Source of the DNA: Chitinophagaceae bacterium UBA1930
GTDB lineage: Bacteria; Bacteroidota; Bacteroidia; Chitinophagales; Chitinophagaceae
Direction: 5' to 3'
DNA length: 64,000 nt
Assembly (NCBI GenBank): GCA_002337145.1
Contig: DDFK01000002.1
Span: forward strand, 744,001 to 808,000
Both the position numbers and the translations under genes were made by a program. This document shows positions 1 through 7,950 of this stretch, piece after piece. Positions within the stretch are counted from its first letter, which is position 1, and each line of letters begins with the position of its first letter. Below the pieces are notes generated by a model. It saw only the letters and a program-made list of their open reading frames with translations, was not told where the DNA came from and searched no databases.

Positions 1-404
1 AAGCCATGAGCCAACAATCTTTAGCCGTTAGTGAAGAAACAAGCAGCAACCAACAACCTGAAACCAGTAGCCTGAAACCGGAAATTATTTTTGATGATTT
101 TGCAAAGATTGATTTAAGGATAGGTACCATTGTTTCAGCAGAAAAAGTGGAGAAAGCAGATAAGCTGTTGAAACTTTCGGTTGATTTAGGTTTTGAAACA
201 AGGACCATTGTTAGCGGTATAGCCCTGCATTTTAAACCCGAAGATATTGTTGGCAAACAGGTTACAGTTGTTTGCAACCTTGCCCCACGTAAGATGCGTG
301 GTATTGAAAGCAACGGGATGATTTTGATGGCAGAAGACAAAGCAGGCAAACTCCATTTTGTGAACCCCGATGGCAAAATTGATGAAGGAAGTACCGTAAG
401 CTAG
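1..404 (+). CDS. metG: Methionyl-tRNA synthetase, C-terminal tRNA-binding domain (5' end outside window)
   Basis: The visible part is an EMAP-II/Trbp111-type OB-fold tRNA-binding domain. It starts at FDDFAKIDLRIGTI and runs through VCNLAPRKMRGIESNGMIL, the typical core of this fold. In Bacteroidota MetG this domain is fused to the C-terminus of the synthetase, where it drives dimerisation and tRNA binding, and it is preceded by a Gln/Ser/Glu-rich linker like the one seen here. The reading frame is open to the window edge, and the first Met at position 6 lies within the linker, so it is probably internal. The alternative is a free-standing 132-residue Trbp111/CsaA-like protein starting at 6; the long low-complexity lead makes that less likely. 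A strong terminator follows directly. Confidence 0.8.
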   Translation, partial: AMSQQSLAVSEETSSNQQPETSSLKPEIIFDDFAKIDLRIGTIVSAEKVEKADKLLKLSVDLGFETRTIVSGIALHFKPEDIVGKQVTVVCNLAPRKMRGIESNGMILMAEDKAGKLHFVNPDGKIDEGSTVS

Positions 405-432
405 GTATGTTTTAATACATGCTATACAATAG

Positions 433-472
433 GTGCATCAATAAACTGACTGGTTTGTTGATGCACTTTTTT
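433..472 (+). terminator. Rho-independent terminator after metG
   Basis: A 14-bp stem (433-446 with 453-466, one T-G wobble) closes a 6-nt loop and is followed by a T run (467-471). It ends the metG transcript. The convergent acyltransferase gene ends at 471, so the hairpin also lies just beyond its stop codon, but the minus-strand side lacks a good T run. Confidence 0.85.
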
Positions 473-1238
473 ATTTATCCAATGCATTCATTAAATGATG
501 TTTTCCCTTTAGCATGAATTGCTTGCTTTGTTCAATGGCATCCATTACCTGCTCCAGTATGATTTCTGTGGGCAATGCATAGTCAATAACCATCGGTTCT
601 TTAAACCTCACGGAAAGCAGGGAACCTTTCTTTTTGAATTTCAGTCCTTTTTTATTGAAGGCACGCCAGAAGCCGTTGATGACAACAGGTATAACAATGG
701 GTTTACAGTTCTTGATGATAAAGGCCGTGCCTTTACGTCCCGGTGCAAAAGGTTTGGTAGTACCTTGCGGAAAAGTGATTACCCAGCTTGTGTCAAGGGC
801 CTTGTCAATTTTCCTGGTATCGCTGGGGTCAAGGCCACGCCTTACTTCTTTGCCCTCGCTACGCCATGTACGTTTTACGGTTAATGCACCTGCCAATGTA
901 AAAAAGCGACTGATTAGGCTGCCCTTCATGGTTTCTTCAGCAGCAACATAATACAGGTTGGTAAAGGGGTTTAGTAGGTAATAGGGTAGGCCCAGCCTGT
1001 TTTTCTTACGCCATTTAACGGCACAGAAAATATGGATGAATGTAATTACGTCAGCAAAATAGGTTTGGTGGTTGCTTACAAACAGCACATTTTTTTTAGG
1101 TAACTTTTCAAGGTTCTCCGTGCCTTCGATTTTTATTTTGTTGAACAGTACAAGACCCGGGTAAGTGATAATGCCCACAACGGCATATACAATAGAGCGG
1201 ACTATACGGATATGTTTTAGCTTTTCAACTAAAGTCAT
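471..1238 (-). CDS. Lysophospholipid acyltransferase family protein (PlsC-type)
   Basis: A PlsC-like acyltransferase of about 255 residues. Proteins of this family move an acyl chain to a glycerophospholipid or lysolipid acceptor at the inner membrane. Visible marks are the catalytic block I NHQTYFAD (NHx4D), a hydrophobic N-terminal stretch (IVYAVVGIITYPGLVLF), and FPQGTTKPF at the position of the usual FPEGTR block, here with Gln for Glu. The frame stays open upstream to 1379, but the added 47 residues look non-coding. I chose the ATG at 1238 because MTLVEKLKHIR is the usual beginning of Bacteroidota homologues as I remember them. The exact acceptor (lysophosphatidate or an aminolipid) cannot be told from sequence. 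Confidence 0.85.
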   Translation of the reverse strand: MTLVEKLKHIRIVRSIVYAVVGIITYPGLVLFNKIKIEGTENLEKLPKKNVLFVSNHQTYFADVITFIHIFCAVKWRKKNRLGLPYYLLNPFTNLYYVAAEETMKGSLISRFFTLAGALTVKRTWRSEGKEVRRGLDPSDTRKIDKALDTSWVITFPQGTTKPFAPGRKGTAFIIKNCKPIVIPVVINGFWRAFNKKGLKFKKKGSLLSVRFKEPMVIDYALPTEIILEQVMDAIEQSKQFMLKGKHHLMNALDK

Positions 1239-1397
1239 GGCAGTTAAATTTTTTACAAAGAAGGCTGCAAGATAACTAAAGTGAATTAATTGGGCTTTTG
1301 TATAGTGGCCCATGTTGCATTTGGAAACCAAATGTTGGATTGTCGTATTGCTAAAATGATACTTGTTTTGATAAATCATTGCAGTAGCAAAAAACGA

Positions 1398-2999
1398 TTA
1401 GCCATTGTACATTTCCATTTGTAGCCTTGTTTCTTCCAGGTCAAGCTCACGTTCTATTTTACGCAGTATTTCCTCGCTTGCCTGGCCCTTGCGGTGCATC
1501 TGTTCAAGCGACTGCCGCTCCATGCCAATAAGGTCTATTTGCAGTTGTGTGAACTCGTTAAAAACATTGCCGGCCAAGGGCTGCCCGTTGCCGAAATAAT
1601 TGGCAGGAAGGTCGGTTTTTTGTAAACGGTTATATTTCACTTCGTACTTGCTTTTGATATTATGTAGCAACTCGTCCTGCAATAGCGATAGGTTCGATTC
1701 TATATGCGTAATGATATTGGTGACCACATTGGTGCGTACTTCGTACTCTTCGGCAGCAATGGAATGCGGTTGTATTTTCAGTTTGCGTATTACCCAGGGC
1801 AGCGACAGCCCAAGCACAACAAGGGTAGACAGTATAACGCAGAAAGTAAGGTAAACAATAAGGTTACGGTGCGGGAACGGCGAACCATCGGGCAAGGTAA
1901 GTGGCAATGCCAATGCCGCCGCCATGGACACTACGCCACGCATGCCAGCCCAGCCAAACACTACCAGGTTGCTTGCATCGAATGCCTCTGTTTGCCTGAT
2001 GCGTTTGCTAAAGAAACGTGGCAGCATAGCCGCAGGTACCACCCATATAAACCGTACCAGTATCACTACAAGGCTTACGGCAAGCCCATACAAAACCAAT
2101 ATGCCTGTTGGGTATTCGGTAATGCCTTCCATTACACTACGCAACTGTAAGCCTATCAAGATAAAGATGAGGCCGTTCAAAATAAAGATCACAACTTCCC
2201 AAACAGAGTAGATCATGATACGGCTCTGGTGGCTGAATATTTGGCCTGACTGGAATGAAAGGTACAAGCCTGTTGCAACCACGGCAAGCACGCCGGAAAA
2301 ATGGAAATGCTCTGCCAATAAATAAGAAGCAAAAGGAGTAAGAAAAGTGAACGTAGCCTCTACAATCGGGTCGCATACAAATTTCTTGTGCACCAGGTAC
2401 ATGATGTAGCCAATGGCAATACCAATGGCAATGCCTGCTATTGCCACAATCAGAAAGTTGAGGCCCGCTTGCCATATTACAAAATTGCCGGCGGTAATGG
2501 CAGTTAGGGCATATTTGTATGCAACCAGTCCACTGGCATCGTTTACCAGGCTTTCCCCTTCCAATATGGTAATCATGCGTGGGTTAAGTCCAAGGCCCTT
2601 AGTAACGGAGGTGGCGGCTACGGCATCTGGTGGCGATACGATTGCACCTATTAAAAATGCGGCAGGCCAGCTTAAGTCGGGTATCAGCCAATGTGCCGCA
2701 ACTGCTACCAGTACAGTAGTGAATATAACAAGCCCTATTGCTGCCAGGCCAATGGGGCGTAGGTTTGCTTTGAAGTCGTGCCAGCTTGTGTTCCATGCAG
2801 CACCATACAATAGCGGTGGTAAAAAAATGATGAATACAATTTCGGGGCTTAATGCAATTACGGGTAGCCCCGGTATAATGCTGATGCAAACACCGCAAAA
2901 TACCAATGCAATGGGCAGTGGGAATTTATACCTATTGCTCAATAGCCCAATGAATGCAATGCCAAATAATAGCATGATGATGATAGCAGTATTCTCCAT
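1398..2999 (-). CDS. Na+/H+ antiporter, CPA1/NhaP family
   Basis: A 533-residue cation/proton antiporter of the inner membrane. About a dozen hydrophobic segments cover roughly residues 1-410. The family signature SPPDAVAATS (transport-site Asp) and EGESLVNDASGLV (ND motif of CPA1/NHE exchangers) are both intact, as is AGMRGVVSMAAALALP in a late helix. The last ~120 residues are a hydrophilic, Glu/Gln/Arg-rich cytoplasmic tail likely to form a coiled coil, common in bacterial NhaP-type proteins. The frame extends to a GTG at 3026, but the ATG at 2999 gives the normal N-terminus (MENTAII). The role is probably pH and sodium homeostasis; ion preference (Na+, Li+ or K+) is not predictable. Confidence 0.9.
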   Translation of the reverse strand: MENTAIIIMLLFGIAFIGLLSNRYKFPLPIALVFCGVCISIIPGLPVIALSPEIVFIIFLPPLLYGAAWNTSWHDFKANLRPIGLAAIGLVIFTTVLVAVAAHWLIPDLSWPAAFLIGAIVSPPDAVAATSVTKGLGLNPRMITILEGESLVNDASGLVAYKYALTAITAGNFVIWQAGLNFLIVAIAGIAIGIAIGYIMYLVHKKFVCDPIVEATFTFLTPFASYLLAEHFHFSGVLAVVATGLYLSFQSGQIFSHQSRIMIYSVWEVVIFILNGLIFILIGLQLRSVMEGITEYPTGILVLYGLAVSLVVILVRFIWVVPAAMLPRFFSKRIRQTEAFDASNLVVFGWAGMRGVVSMAAALALPLTLPDGSPFPHRNLIVYLTFCVILSTLVVLGLSLPWVIRKLKIQPHSIAAEEYEVRTNVVTNIITHIESNLSLLQDELLHNIKSKYEVKYNRLQKTDLPANYFGNGQPLAGNVFNEFTQLQIDLIGMERQSLEQMHRKGQASEEILRKIERELDLEETRLQMEMYNG

Positions 3000-3038
3000 G
3001 CCAGTAAAAGTAAGAAAATAAGGCACTGCTATACATCC

Positions 3039-3587
3039 TTACCTGACCCTTATGGTGGCACTTACAGTAAGGTTCAGTTGCTTGGTGGTAGGCTTGCGTA
3101 ATTTACCAAATAACCGATAAGTAATTTCCGTGCCTTTGTAGTAAGCCAATATATCGGGACTGTTGTTGGTATCTGCCGGATAGCTGTATGTTTCGGTTAA
3201 CGGGAACAGGAAACTGGCCAGTGCAGCTTCATTGGTATTGGCATTGGATGAAAGCAGTATCCTGCCCGATTCAAAATTTGACAGGTTGTTGTCTGCATCG
3301 CCGTTGGATATGGAGGCAACCATTTCTTTTAGTTGCATGGAGCTTACACTGTTTATGGTAAATAAATTGCTGGTATTGGCCCTAATGGCACTATCGAGGT
3401 TGAAGTGCATGGTAAAGGAACCCAATGCAACTTCATCGGCAGGTACAAGCGGTATTGCGGGAATGGTTACTTGCATGTCGGGCACTTTCACATCAAGCCC
3501 TGGGAAAAGGCTTTCCAATGTCTGCTTGCAGGAAATGCCCAATAAAACTACTGCTGCAAATATGCTTGTGATACAGAATTTTTTCAT
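3039..3587 (-). CDS. Hypothetical lipoprotein
   Basis: A 182-residue protein with a lipoprotein signal: MKK followed by a hydrophobic stretch and the lipobox LGISC (lipidated Cys at about residue 20). The mature part has no Cys and alternates short polar beta-like strands. It contains a Pro/Val/Ile-rich stretch (DVKVPDMQVTIPAIPLVP) right after the anchor, which looks like an extended linker. I do not recognise a family. It sits about 40 bp upstream of the antiporter start on the same strand and may be co-transcribed with it. Confidence 0.7.
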   Translation of the reverse strand: MKKFCITSIFAAVVLLGISCKQTLESLFPGLDVKVPDMQVTIPAIPLVPADEVALGSFTMHFNLDSAIRANTSNLFTINSVSSMQLKEMVASISNGDADNNLSNFESGRILLSSNANTNEAALASFLFPLTETYSYPADTNNSPDILAYYKGTEITYRLFGKLRKPTTKQLNLTVSATIRVR

Positions 3588-3754
3588 GACTCAATTGGTT
3601 GGTTCAGTTACCATAAGTCAATTAACATACCACAAGCCCAATACCAAACCTGGCAGGCATCATGGGCAATGCAAGTATGTTGCACAGTCGAAATAAGAAT
3701 TCGGTGGCATCATGTAGGGGAAACATTTCCTCAGTTGCAGTAAGCAATTGGGCA

Positions 3755-4684
3755 TTAGTTATTTACTGGTATGGCTTCAGTGCCAACATCGGCATAAGTA
3801 TAGTACACAGCATGTGGGAGTGGTTGTATGGGGCTGTTTACATGTTCGCCCCAAATTTTTGTAAAGGCGGCTCCGTAATACAGTATCATGGCAGCATAAA
3901 ACACAAATAACAGCACCAATACAAAAGCCCCTGCCTGGCCAAATACACGGTCTATATTGCTATCAATCAATAAACGCTTCAATACAAATTTTCCCAATGC
4001 AAATAATAGGCTTGTCAGCAAGGCTCCTGCAAAAGTCACTTTCCATGTGGGGCGTCCATCGGGTATATAATGCAACAACACGGCAAACCATAAAGTAGTG
4101 ATGGATACGGACAGTAAAAAAGAGAGTATGCCATTGAACAGTATGGCGGAGCCGGGTATCCACTCATTGATGTAATGACCAAACAATGCCTGCATGCTTT
4201 CCAGTACACCACCGGTTACGAATAGCAGCCCTGTAAAAAGAATCAGTAATAAAGACCTGAAACGGCTTGCCATGGAAGTTCGCAATTTACTTTCGGGCTT
4301 TACCCGTATCATCCACAACTGGTTGAACGAATTCTTTATGACACGGAACAGGGTAGTGGCCACAAATACCATGAATAACGAGCCTGCCGTAATTGCCCAC
4401 CAACTGCTTACCAGCCCCCTAAAGCCACGGATGGTAACCACCATTTGTTGCATGCTTTCCGTGCCAAGCACGGATGACATGCGTACAAACAGGTCGTGGC
4501 TAATGCTACGCCTGTTGAACATTAGGCTAAGCACTTGTACCAGTATAATGAGTATAAAGGGCAGTGCAAAACTGGCAAAGAAGGCTGTGGCACCTGCCAA
4601 ACGCAGCGGGTCGTTGGTAACCAACAGTTTTAGCGATAAGCTCAATTGCGGAATGATATTTCTGGACTTTGCTTTTGCAGACAT
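3755..4684 (-). CDS. YihY/BrkB-family integral membrane protein
   Basis: A 309-residue inner-membrane protein with about six transmembrane segments, matching the YihY/virulence factor BrkB family in length and layout. Typical features are the early LAGATAFFASFALPFIL segment, a central hydrophobic stretch with a conserved SSWWAITAGSLFMVF motif, and the C-terminal VFGQAGAFVLVLLFVFYAAMILYYGAAFTKIW stretch shared by the family. The family was once called RNase BN by mistake; its function is unclear and transport or envelope roles have been suggested. It is followed on the same strand, after 167 bp, by the lipoprotein gene. Confidence 0.85.
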   Translation of the reverse strand: MSAKAKSRNIIPQLSLSLKLLVTNDPLRLAGATAFFASFALPFILIILVQVLSLMFNRRSISHDLFVRMSSVLGTESMQQMVVTIRGFRGLVSSWWAITAGSLFMVFVATTLFRVIKNSFNQLWMIRVKPESKLRTSMASRFRSLLLILFTGLLFVTGGVLESMQALFGHYINEWIPGSAILFNGILSFLLSVSITTLWFAVLLHYIPDGRPTWKVTFAGALLTSLLFALGKFVLKRLLIDSNIDRVFGQAGAFVLVLLFVFYAAMILYYGAAFTKIWGEHVNSPIQPLPHAVYYTYADVGTEAIPVNN

Positions 4685-4913
4685 AGTAAAAAGAAAAGCC
4701 TTCCTCTTTCCGCTGCTTCTATAGTTACACAGGGTGCTTTTTCAAACTTGCTTGTAGAAGATTTGAAACGATTGGAAAGGATAGGCTGTTAACCTGCAAT
4801 ATTAGCAATAAATGCCTAACGAATTTTTGTATGCACCAAATACAAATGAAATGGACTTGGAATCATTTGAAGCTGGATATTCCACACATCATCTTTTTAG
4901 GAATGTATGCTCT

Positions 4914-5144
4914 CTATCCATTTTTGTTTTTCCTTTCTTTTTCCCTCATTTTTTTTACGCCATAACCAATACCACCTATAACAAGTAATGATAAGCCTCC
5001 ATCAATTGGCACATCAGGGTCGCTGCCACCTGGCAATCCAGGATCGTCTGCATGTGCAAGATTGCTGATGAAAAACAATACCAGTAATAAATAAACTATT
5101 TTTTGCAATTGCTGATAGTTGATGTGTTGGATATATTTCCTCAT
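4914..5144 (-). CDS. Small PID-CTERM-type sorting-signal protein
   Basis: A 76-residue protein in three parts. The N-terminus is a signal peptide (hydrophobic IVYLLLVLFFISNLAHA). A very short acidic mature stretch (about 14 residues, DDPGLPGGSDPD) follows. The C-terminal signal is DVPIDGGLSLLVIGGIGYG, a hydrophobic segment opening with PIDGG, plus a basic tail (KKMREKERKNKNG). This motif-helix-basic tail order is the logic of PEP-CTERM-like sorting signals, and I recall 'PID-CTERM' as the name for this Bacteroidota variant. It lies 78 bp downstream of the T9SS protein gene ending at 5223, same strand. A close paralogue at 30569-30778 has the same arrangement. Function unknown. Confidence 0.8.
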   Translation of the reverse strand: MRKYIQHINYQQLQKIVYLLLVLFFISNLAHADDPGLPGGSDPDVPIDGGLSLLVIGGIGYGVKKMREKERKNKNG

Positions 5145-5222
5145 AACTCTTTTTGTTTGTTAGGTTGTTATATTGCCTACAACCAATTAAATGGATATTG
5201 CCTGTAGCTGCTTGACTAATTA

Positions 5223-7679
5223 TTACTGTTTTGTTATTTGCTGTGTTACACTTTCTGTATCATTCTTTACTTCCACTATATACAACCCCTTACTTAGATT
5301 GCTTACCGGTATCTGTATAGTTTGATTAGTGGATTTTACTGTTTTTATTACTTGTCCCAATGCAGTCATTATTCTTACAGTTGTATTGCCTGTGCTGCTG
5401 ATGTTCAGTTGGCTAACTACAGGATTTGGACCGAAAGTTATTTTGGTAGCAGTAGGTGCTATAATAGGTGCCGCTGTTTTTTTAGCGATAACTTCAAACC
5501 TGTTTTCCCCTTGTGTAGCTGTATCTGCAGTTACATCAAAACTGTAGCTCATGCCAGGTACTATTTTCACAGATTGACTGGCATATTTATCATGCAGGTA
5601 CAAGTCGTAATCGGCGGATGAAAGGTTTACATTATCTGCACTTACAATAAAGGTTCTTGTTTGATTGGTTTTTAGTCCTAAGGCTATTGCATCAGTTTCT
5701 GATTGGAATTGCGGACGGCTATTGATGGCCAGTTTATTGTTATCTGAACTGATACTGTAAAAATCAAGATTGGTATTGCTGAATTTGTCTAGGTCTGTTC
5801 TGTCCGCAGAAGTTACAAGGGCTGTATTGTCCAGATTGATTCTTAGTCTGTCCCAATAAATAGCATTGTCTGCTATAACCAAATCAAACCCTTCCTTTAC
5901 AGTATTGGTACGCAACAAAGACAAAGGTGTTGTGCTGGTGTTTTTATTGCTTTCGGTGAAGTTGATAAACTGATCTAAGCCACTGGTGTTCTTAATGAAG
6001 AAAGCCCCATAAATAGGTACAATAATGCTACTGCCTAAAGTATAAAAATCATAGCCGCCACTGGCGGTGCCCGAACCTGTGCTTCCTTTGGTTGCATTCC
6101 AAACATAAATAGATGCACCAGTGCCACCAGGGTTTGTAATGCCACCGATACTGTTTACATCTATAGGTGCAGGATAAGGATTGCCTATGGCGTTCCAGCC
6201 CAAAGCACCACCGTTTGAAAAAGAAGAAGCAGCCTTTACGAGATAGTTGAAGCTACCTGTATTTACTGTGCCGGTTAATGAAATTGTAGGTGCAGACGGG
6301 CTGTAACTGCCATTGGTAACACCAATACCCTCACCAGGCACACCCCTTACAAATAAAAGCAGGGCTTCATTTTTGTTCCATGTCTGGGTATTGCCCGTAT
6401 AGGCCGACCATGCACCTGTGAGGTAGTTAAAAGCGGATGCACTACCTGGTGTAAGTCCTGTACCGCTTCCCGTAATATCAACATAAGGCTGCAGACTGCT
6501 CAGTGCAATATTGCTGTTAAACGGATGGCCCAGTAAGCGGTAGGCACGTTGGGCACTAAGTCGTTGCTGCATGGTAACATTACCTGTAACGCTGCCACTA
6601 CCTGTATTACCAATGGCACCCGTGGTAGTGGAACTGGTGGATAAACAGTTAAAGACACCTCCACCTGATTCAACTATGATGGATGCACTGTTGGGTGTGA
6701 TGGTGCCTGAGTTGTTTACGGTACCAAATATGTCCAGGTCTGTGCCAGGGCCATTGTTAATGGTAAGGTTTACGCCACTGTTCACAACCAATGTAGCACC
6801 GCCTGATACTGCTATAAGATTGCCAGTAACATTTGAAGCTACCGTAATGGTATTCCCCCCCTGTATGCTGGTACCTGCAGCAGTGGCACCAGGTGTTTGG
6901 GTGGCATTGATCCAGGTGTTGCTGCCATTACTGGAGCTTTGCCAGGAAGAAGTGCTACCCCAGTTACCATCTTGTTTGGAACGGAAATAATCAGTGCTCG
7001 AAGTGGTCAATGTCTGTGTGGTAGCCGTCATCGTAAAATCATCTATCGCCAAAGCCTGTCCATTGCCCGTTCCACTGGCTCCTGTCAACGTCCAGGTAAT
7101 GGTATAGGTGCTTCCATCGGCAATGGCTAAGCCGGAGATGTTTCCAGACACAGGCGTTTGCAATGGAGGAAAATTATTGTCGCTATTCCCATCCGCACCA
7201 TAGGCAAGGCTCAGTGCAGATATGGTACCCGTAGTACCTGTACTGGTAACACGCCATGTCCATGACCTGGGGGCATTCCTGTATTTTTCATAATTGAAAC
7301 CGATACCCAATGCAGTGATGTACTTACCGGTATTGTTGGTAAATGTGAAACTGATGGTTTGACCGTTGGGAAGATCATTGGCACTAGTGCCATTCAAAAT
7401 GCCGATAGCTTCATCTGTACCGCCTACAACAAATAAAAAACTGCCCCCCACCGTACTTGACGTTAGAGAGGCCGATGAAGTAGCCCTTCTTAATGCATAG
7501 GCACCAGTGCTGCTAAATAGCCATCCCGGGGGCAAATTCAACAGGCTCTGGTCAATGCCATCAAAATTCTGCGTGTAAGTGAGCGAAGTGTTTGTGATGG
7601 AAACCTGTGCCTGGCCTGACAGCATAGCCGAGACAGATACAAAAAAAACTAAACAACATTTACGTAAAGATGGTTTCAT
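5223..7679 (-). CDS. T9SS type A sorting-domain surface protein, paralogue of the gene at 7951
   Basis: An 818-residue secreted protein. Residues 1-24 are a Sec signal peptide ending SGQAQ. About 25-235 form a beta-sandwich-like N-terminal region (TYTQNFDGI...), and about 235-365 a Gly/Asn/Thr-rich stretch resembling beta-helix filler (GATLVVNSGVNLTINN). About 370-725 is a module opening with QRLSAQRAYRLLGHPF that is nearly shared with the divergent gene at 7951 and more distantly with 27544. The last ~75 residues are a T9SS type A C-terminal domain (FGPNPVVSQLNI to GLYIVEV), normally cleaved on export through the outer membrane. Ligand or enzymatic role is unknown; no catalytic motif is visible. 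The downstream gene is the PID-CTERM protein. Confidence 0.85.
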   Translation of the reverse strand: MKPSLRKCCLVFFVSVSAMLSGQAQVSITNTSLTYTQNFDGIDQSLLNLPPGWLFSSTGAYALRRATSSASLTSSTVGGSFLFVVGGTDEAIGILNGTSANDLPNGQTISFTFTNNTGKYITALGIGFNYEKYRNAPRSWTWRVTSTGTTGTISALSLAYGADGNSDNNFPPLQTPVSGNISGLAIADGSTYTITWTLTGASGTGNGQALAIDDFTMTATTQTLTTSSTDYFRSKQDGNWGSTSSWQSSSNGSNTWINATQTPGATAAGTSIQGGNTITVASNVTGNLIAVSGGATLVVNSGVNLTINNGPGTDLDIFGTVNNSGTITPNSASIIVESGGGVFNCLSTSSTTTGAIGNTGSGSVTGNVTMQQRLSAQRAYRLLGHPFNSNIALSSLQPYVDITGSGTGLTPGSASAFNYLTGAWSAYTGNTQTWNKNEALLLFVRGVPGEGIGVTNGSYSPSAPTISLTGTVNTGSFNYLVKAASSFSNGGALGWNAIGNPYPAPIDVNSIGGITNPGGTGASIYVWNATKGSTGSGTASGGYDFYTLGSSIIVPIYGAFFIKNTSGLDQFINFTESNKNTSTTPLSLLRTNTVKEGFDLVIADNAIYWDRLRINLDNTALVTSADRTDLDKFSNTNLDFYSISSDNNKLAINSRPQFQSETDAIALGLKTNQTRTFIVSADNVNLSSADYDLYLHDKYASQSVKIVPGMSYSFDVTADTATQGENRFEVIAKKTAAPIIAPTATKITFGPNPVVSQLNISSTGNTTVRIMTALGQVIKTVKSTNQTIQIPVSNLSKGLYIVEVKNDTESVTQQITKQ

Positions 7680-7907
7680 AAGAGAATGTTTGTTTGAACC
7701 GTTTAAAAGTAAATGATTCAGCTTGAATATCAGGCGAATAATCGCGATTTTGTCAATTTTGCAAAGTAAGTTTCTTTAAAATAATGCTTATACCTACAAA
7801 CCATTAACTGTAAGGTTAGGTAGTGGGCAACTTGATATATATTGCAAAAGGATGGGTGGAACATGATACCAAATACAGGTTAAGGAATGGGTTTTACAAT
7901 TGTTTTC

Positions 7908-7921
7908 AACCACCGGTGGTT
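7908..7921. promoter_or_regulatory. Perfect 14-bp palindrome AACCACCGGTGGTT
   Basis: A perfect inverted repeat about 30 bp upstream of the ATG at 7951, in the divergent gap between two paralogous T9SS genes. It is followed by TATAACTTTA, a weak -7-like box. Position and symmetry suit an operator for a dimeric regulator, but no second copy was found. Confidence 0.4.
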
Positions 7922-7950
7922 ATAACTTTAAGCAAGCAAAGCAATTACTT

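Noticed and set aside
471..1379. 302-residue form of the acyltransferase
   Set aside because: The first 47 residues show no homology-like features, while the internal Met at 1238 gives the normal start.
4846..4965. A 39-codon plus-strand frame with a hydrophobic end (MKWTWNHLKLDIPHIIFLG...)
   Set aside because: It runs antisense through the end of the PID-CTERM gene, and its hydrophobic tail is simply the complement of that gene's Lys-rich codons. No paralogue was seen, unlike the microproteins kept above.
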